Source of the DNA: CAWCTD01 sp963798455
Lineage (GTDB): Bacteria > Acidobacteriota > Terriglobia > Bryobacterales > Bryobacteraceae
Length of the DNA: 64,000 nt
Direction of reading: 5' to 3'
Assembly (NCBI GenBank): GCA_963798455.1
Contig: CAWCTD010000003.1
Span: 2,418,001-2,482,000, forward strand
The translations under genes were made by a program, and so were the position numbers. The notes beneath the pieces were generated by a model. It ran no database searches, was not told where the DNA came from, and was given only the letters and a program-made list of their open reading frames with translations. This document shows, in pieces, positions 63,498 through 64,000 of this stretch (the stretch's first letter is position 1; every line of letters begins with the position of its first letter).

Positions 63498-63833
63498 ACC
63501 GTGCCCCGGCGCGTTCGGCCCTGTGGATCGGCCAGAGCCGCACCGGCGATCACAAGGAAGGGTAGGCGACTTCGCGCTCATGTGGATCGCTTCCAGATGG
63601 GCGATCATTTGGACACAATTGCGCGAGGCGGCGGGTGGTTGTTGCGAACGTGGTGCTATGCAGGGAAGTCGCGTCTCATGATTCCGCACCAATCTGTCGC
63701 CCACTGCTCAAGACCCCGCCAGCGCAACATCGGGACCGTTCGACGTTGGAAGAGTGAAGGCGGCCACTCGATGCGGATACTCTATTCGGCATCCGCCCGT
63801 TTTCTGCTCGCAGCCGCAACCAAAGCATGAGTC
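63498..63833. other. Intergenic region upstream of the Fur-family gene
   Basis: No convincing gene; a 109-codon plus-strand frame here lacks recognisable motifs. The right end leads into the promoter below. Confidence 0.4.
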
Positions 63834-63864
63834 TTGACAAAATATCATATTAGATATATTCTAA
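63834..63864 (+). promoter_or_regulatory. Promoter with Fur/PerR-like operator
   Basis: TTGACA (63834-63839), a 17-base spacer and TATTCT (63857-63862). A 15-bp palindrome TTAGA-TATAT-TCTAA (63850-63864) covers the -10 box, 7 bases before ATG 63872, and would suit repression by the encoded Fur-family protein. Confidence 0.7.
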
Positions 63865-63871
63865 GTTCTTC

Positions 63872-64000
63872 ATGGACCCTGCGGCGATCAAGCAGTCCTT
63901 GGAAAGCAGCGGGTTGCGGTGCACTCCTCAGCGCTACGCCCTGATGGCATTCTTGTTGAAACGCAACAGCCATCCCACGGCTGCGGAAATCTTCGGAGGC
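63872..64000 (+). CDS. Fur/PerR-family regulator, 5' part only
   Basis: The first 43 residues before the window edge. MDPAAIKQSLESSGLRCTPQRYALMAFLLKRNSHPTAAEIF is the N-terminal winged helix of the Fur family (LRxTPQR). The metal-binding half is outside the window, so Fur, PerR and Zur cannot be told apart; the TTAGAnTATATTCTAA-type operator in its own promoter fits a PerR-like peroxide sensor best (inference). Confidence 0.88.
   Translation, partial: MDPAAIKQSLESSGLRCTPQRYALMAFLLKRNSHPTAAEIFGG

Noticed and set aside
63501..63830. 109-codon plus-strand frame
   Set aside because: No motif, no ribosome binding site, lies in the promoter region of the Fur-family gene.

Overview
The window reads as GC-rich chromosomal DNA of an Acidobacteriota bacterium, most like the Solibacter/Bryobacter branch. 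This is inferred from gene content: an Oar-like TonB receptor with an N-terminal carboxypeptidase-regulatory domain, tandem CRTAC1 (VCBS/ASPIC-UnbV) proteins, a MacB-type orphan permease, S53 peptidase, DUF4010 protein, many secreted TPR/NTF2-like proteins, and short palindromic repeats that run into reading frames. No database was consulted.

Layout. 1-11 kb: two near-identical copies of a membrane-anchored winged-helix-like protein flank two CRTAC1 proteins, a secreted TPR protein and a large TonB-dependent receptor. 11-19 kb: rpsT, a thioredoxin/NHL lipoprotein, DUF2203, YjbQ, ispG, a secreted amidohydrolase and an ABC permease. 19-24 kb: DUF1385-prfA-prmC-dinB as a tight operon, then a tandem ACT protein. 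24-26 kb: ECF sigma factor, zinc-finger anti-sigma factor and a secretin-N-like secreted protein. 26-33 kb: membrane protein plus winged-helix regulator, uppS, MgtC/DUF4010, lactate permease, S53 peptidase, DsbA-like oxidoreductase. 33-38 kb: sucC-sucD-ndk, divergent from trpD-GH27.

37.9-45.4 kb is a genomic island: less dense, with an ArdC remnant, small secreted proteins, a beta-helix protein, a PilZ protein and a tyrosine-recombinase remnant lying next to an initiator tRNA gene. Its secreted-protein genes share a duplicated promoter/leader with strong -35 and -10 boxes and a stem-loop just upstream of the ribosome binding site.

45.5-52.9 kb: an exopolysaccharide sugar-phosphate transferase, a PRTase, a VOC protein, a TPR-permease-TolC operon, an NTF2-like protein and a LmbE/GalB-like hydrolase. 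53-59.5 kb: iorA-iorB-paaK-ACT-aminotransferase-outer-membrane barrel, which together would turn aromatic amino acids into aryl-acetyl-CoA. 59.5-64 kb: proC, a GT2 glycosyltransferase, a CcmH-like protein, DUF302, a small membrane protein and the start of a Fur/PerR-family gene with its own palindromic operator.

Three patterns cut across the window. (1) Five reading-frame breaks in four genes are all one-base insertions in short homopolymers, so sequence error must be excluded. (2) At least eight genes have a -10 box only 6-9 bases before the start codon, implying leaderless mRNAs. (3) A palindromic element of about 138 bp is inserted in frame at the start of iorB.
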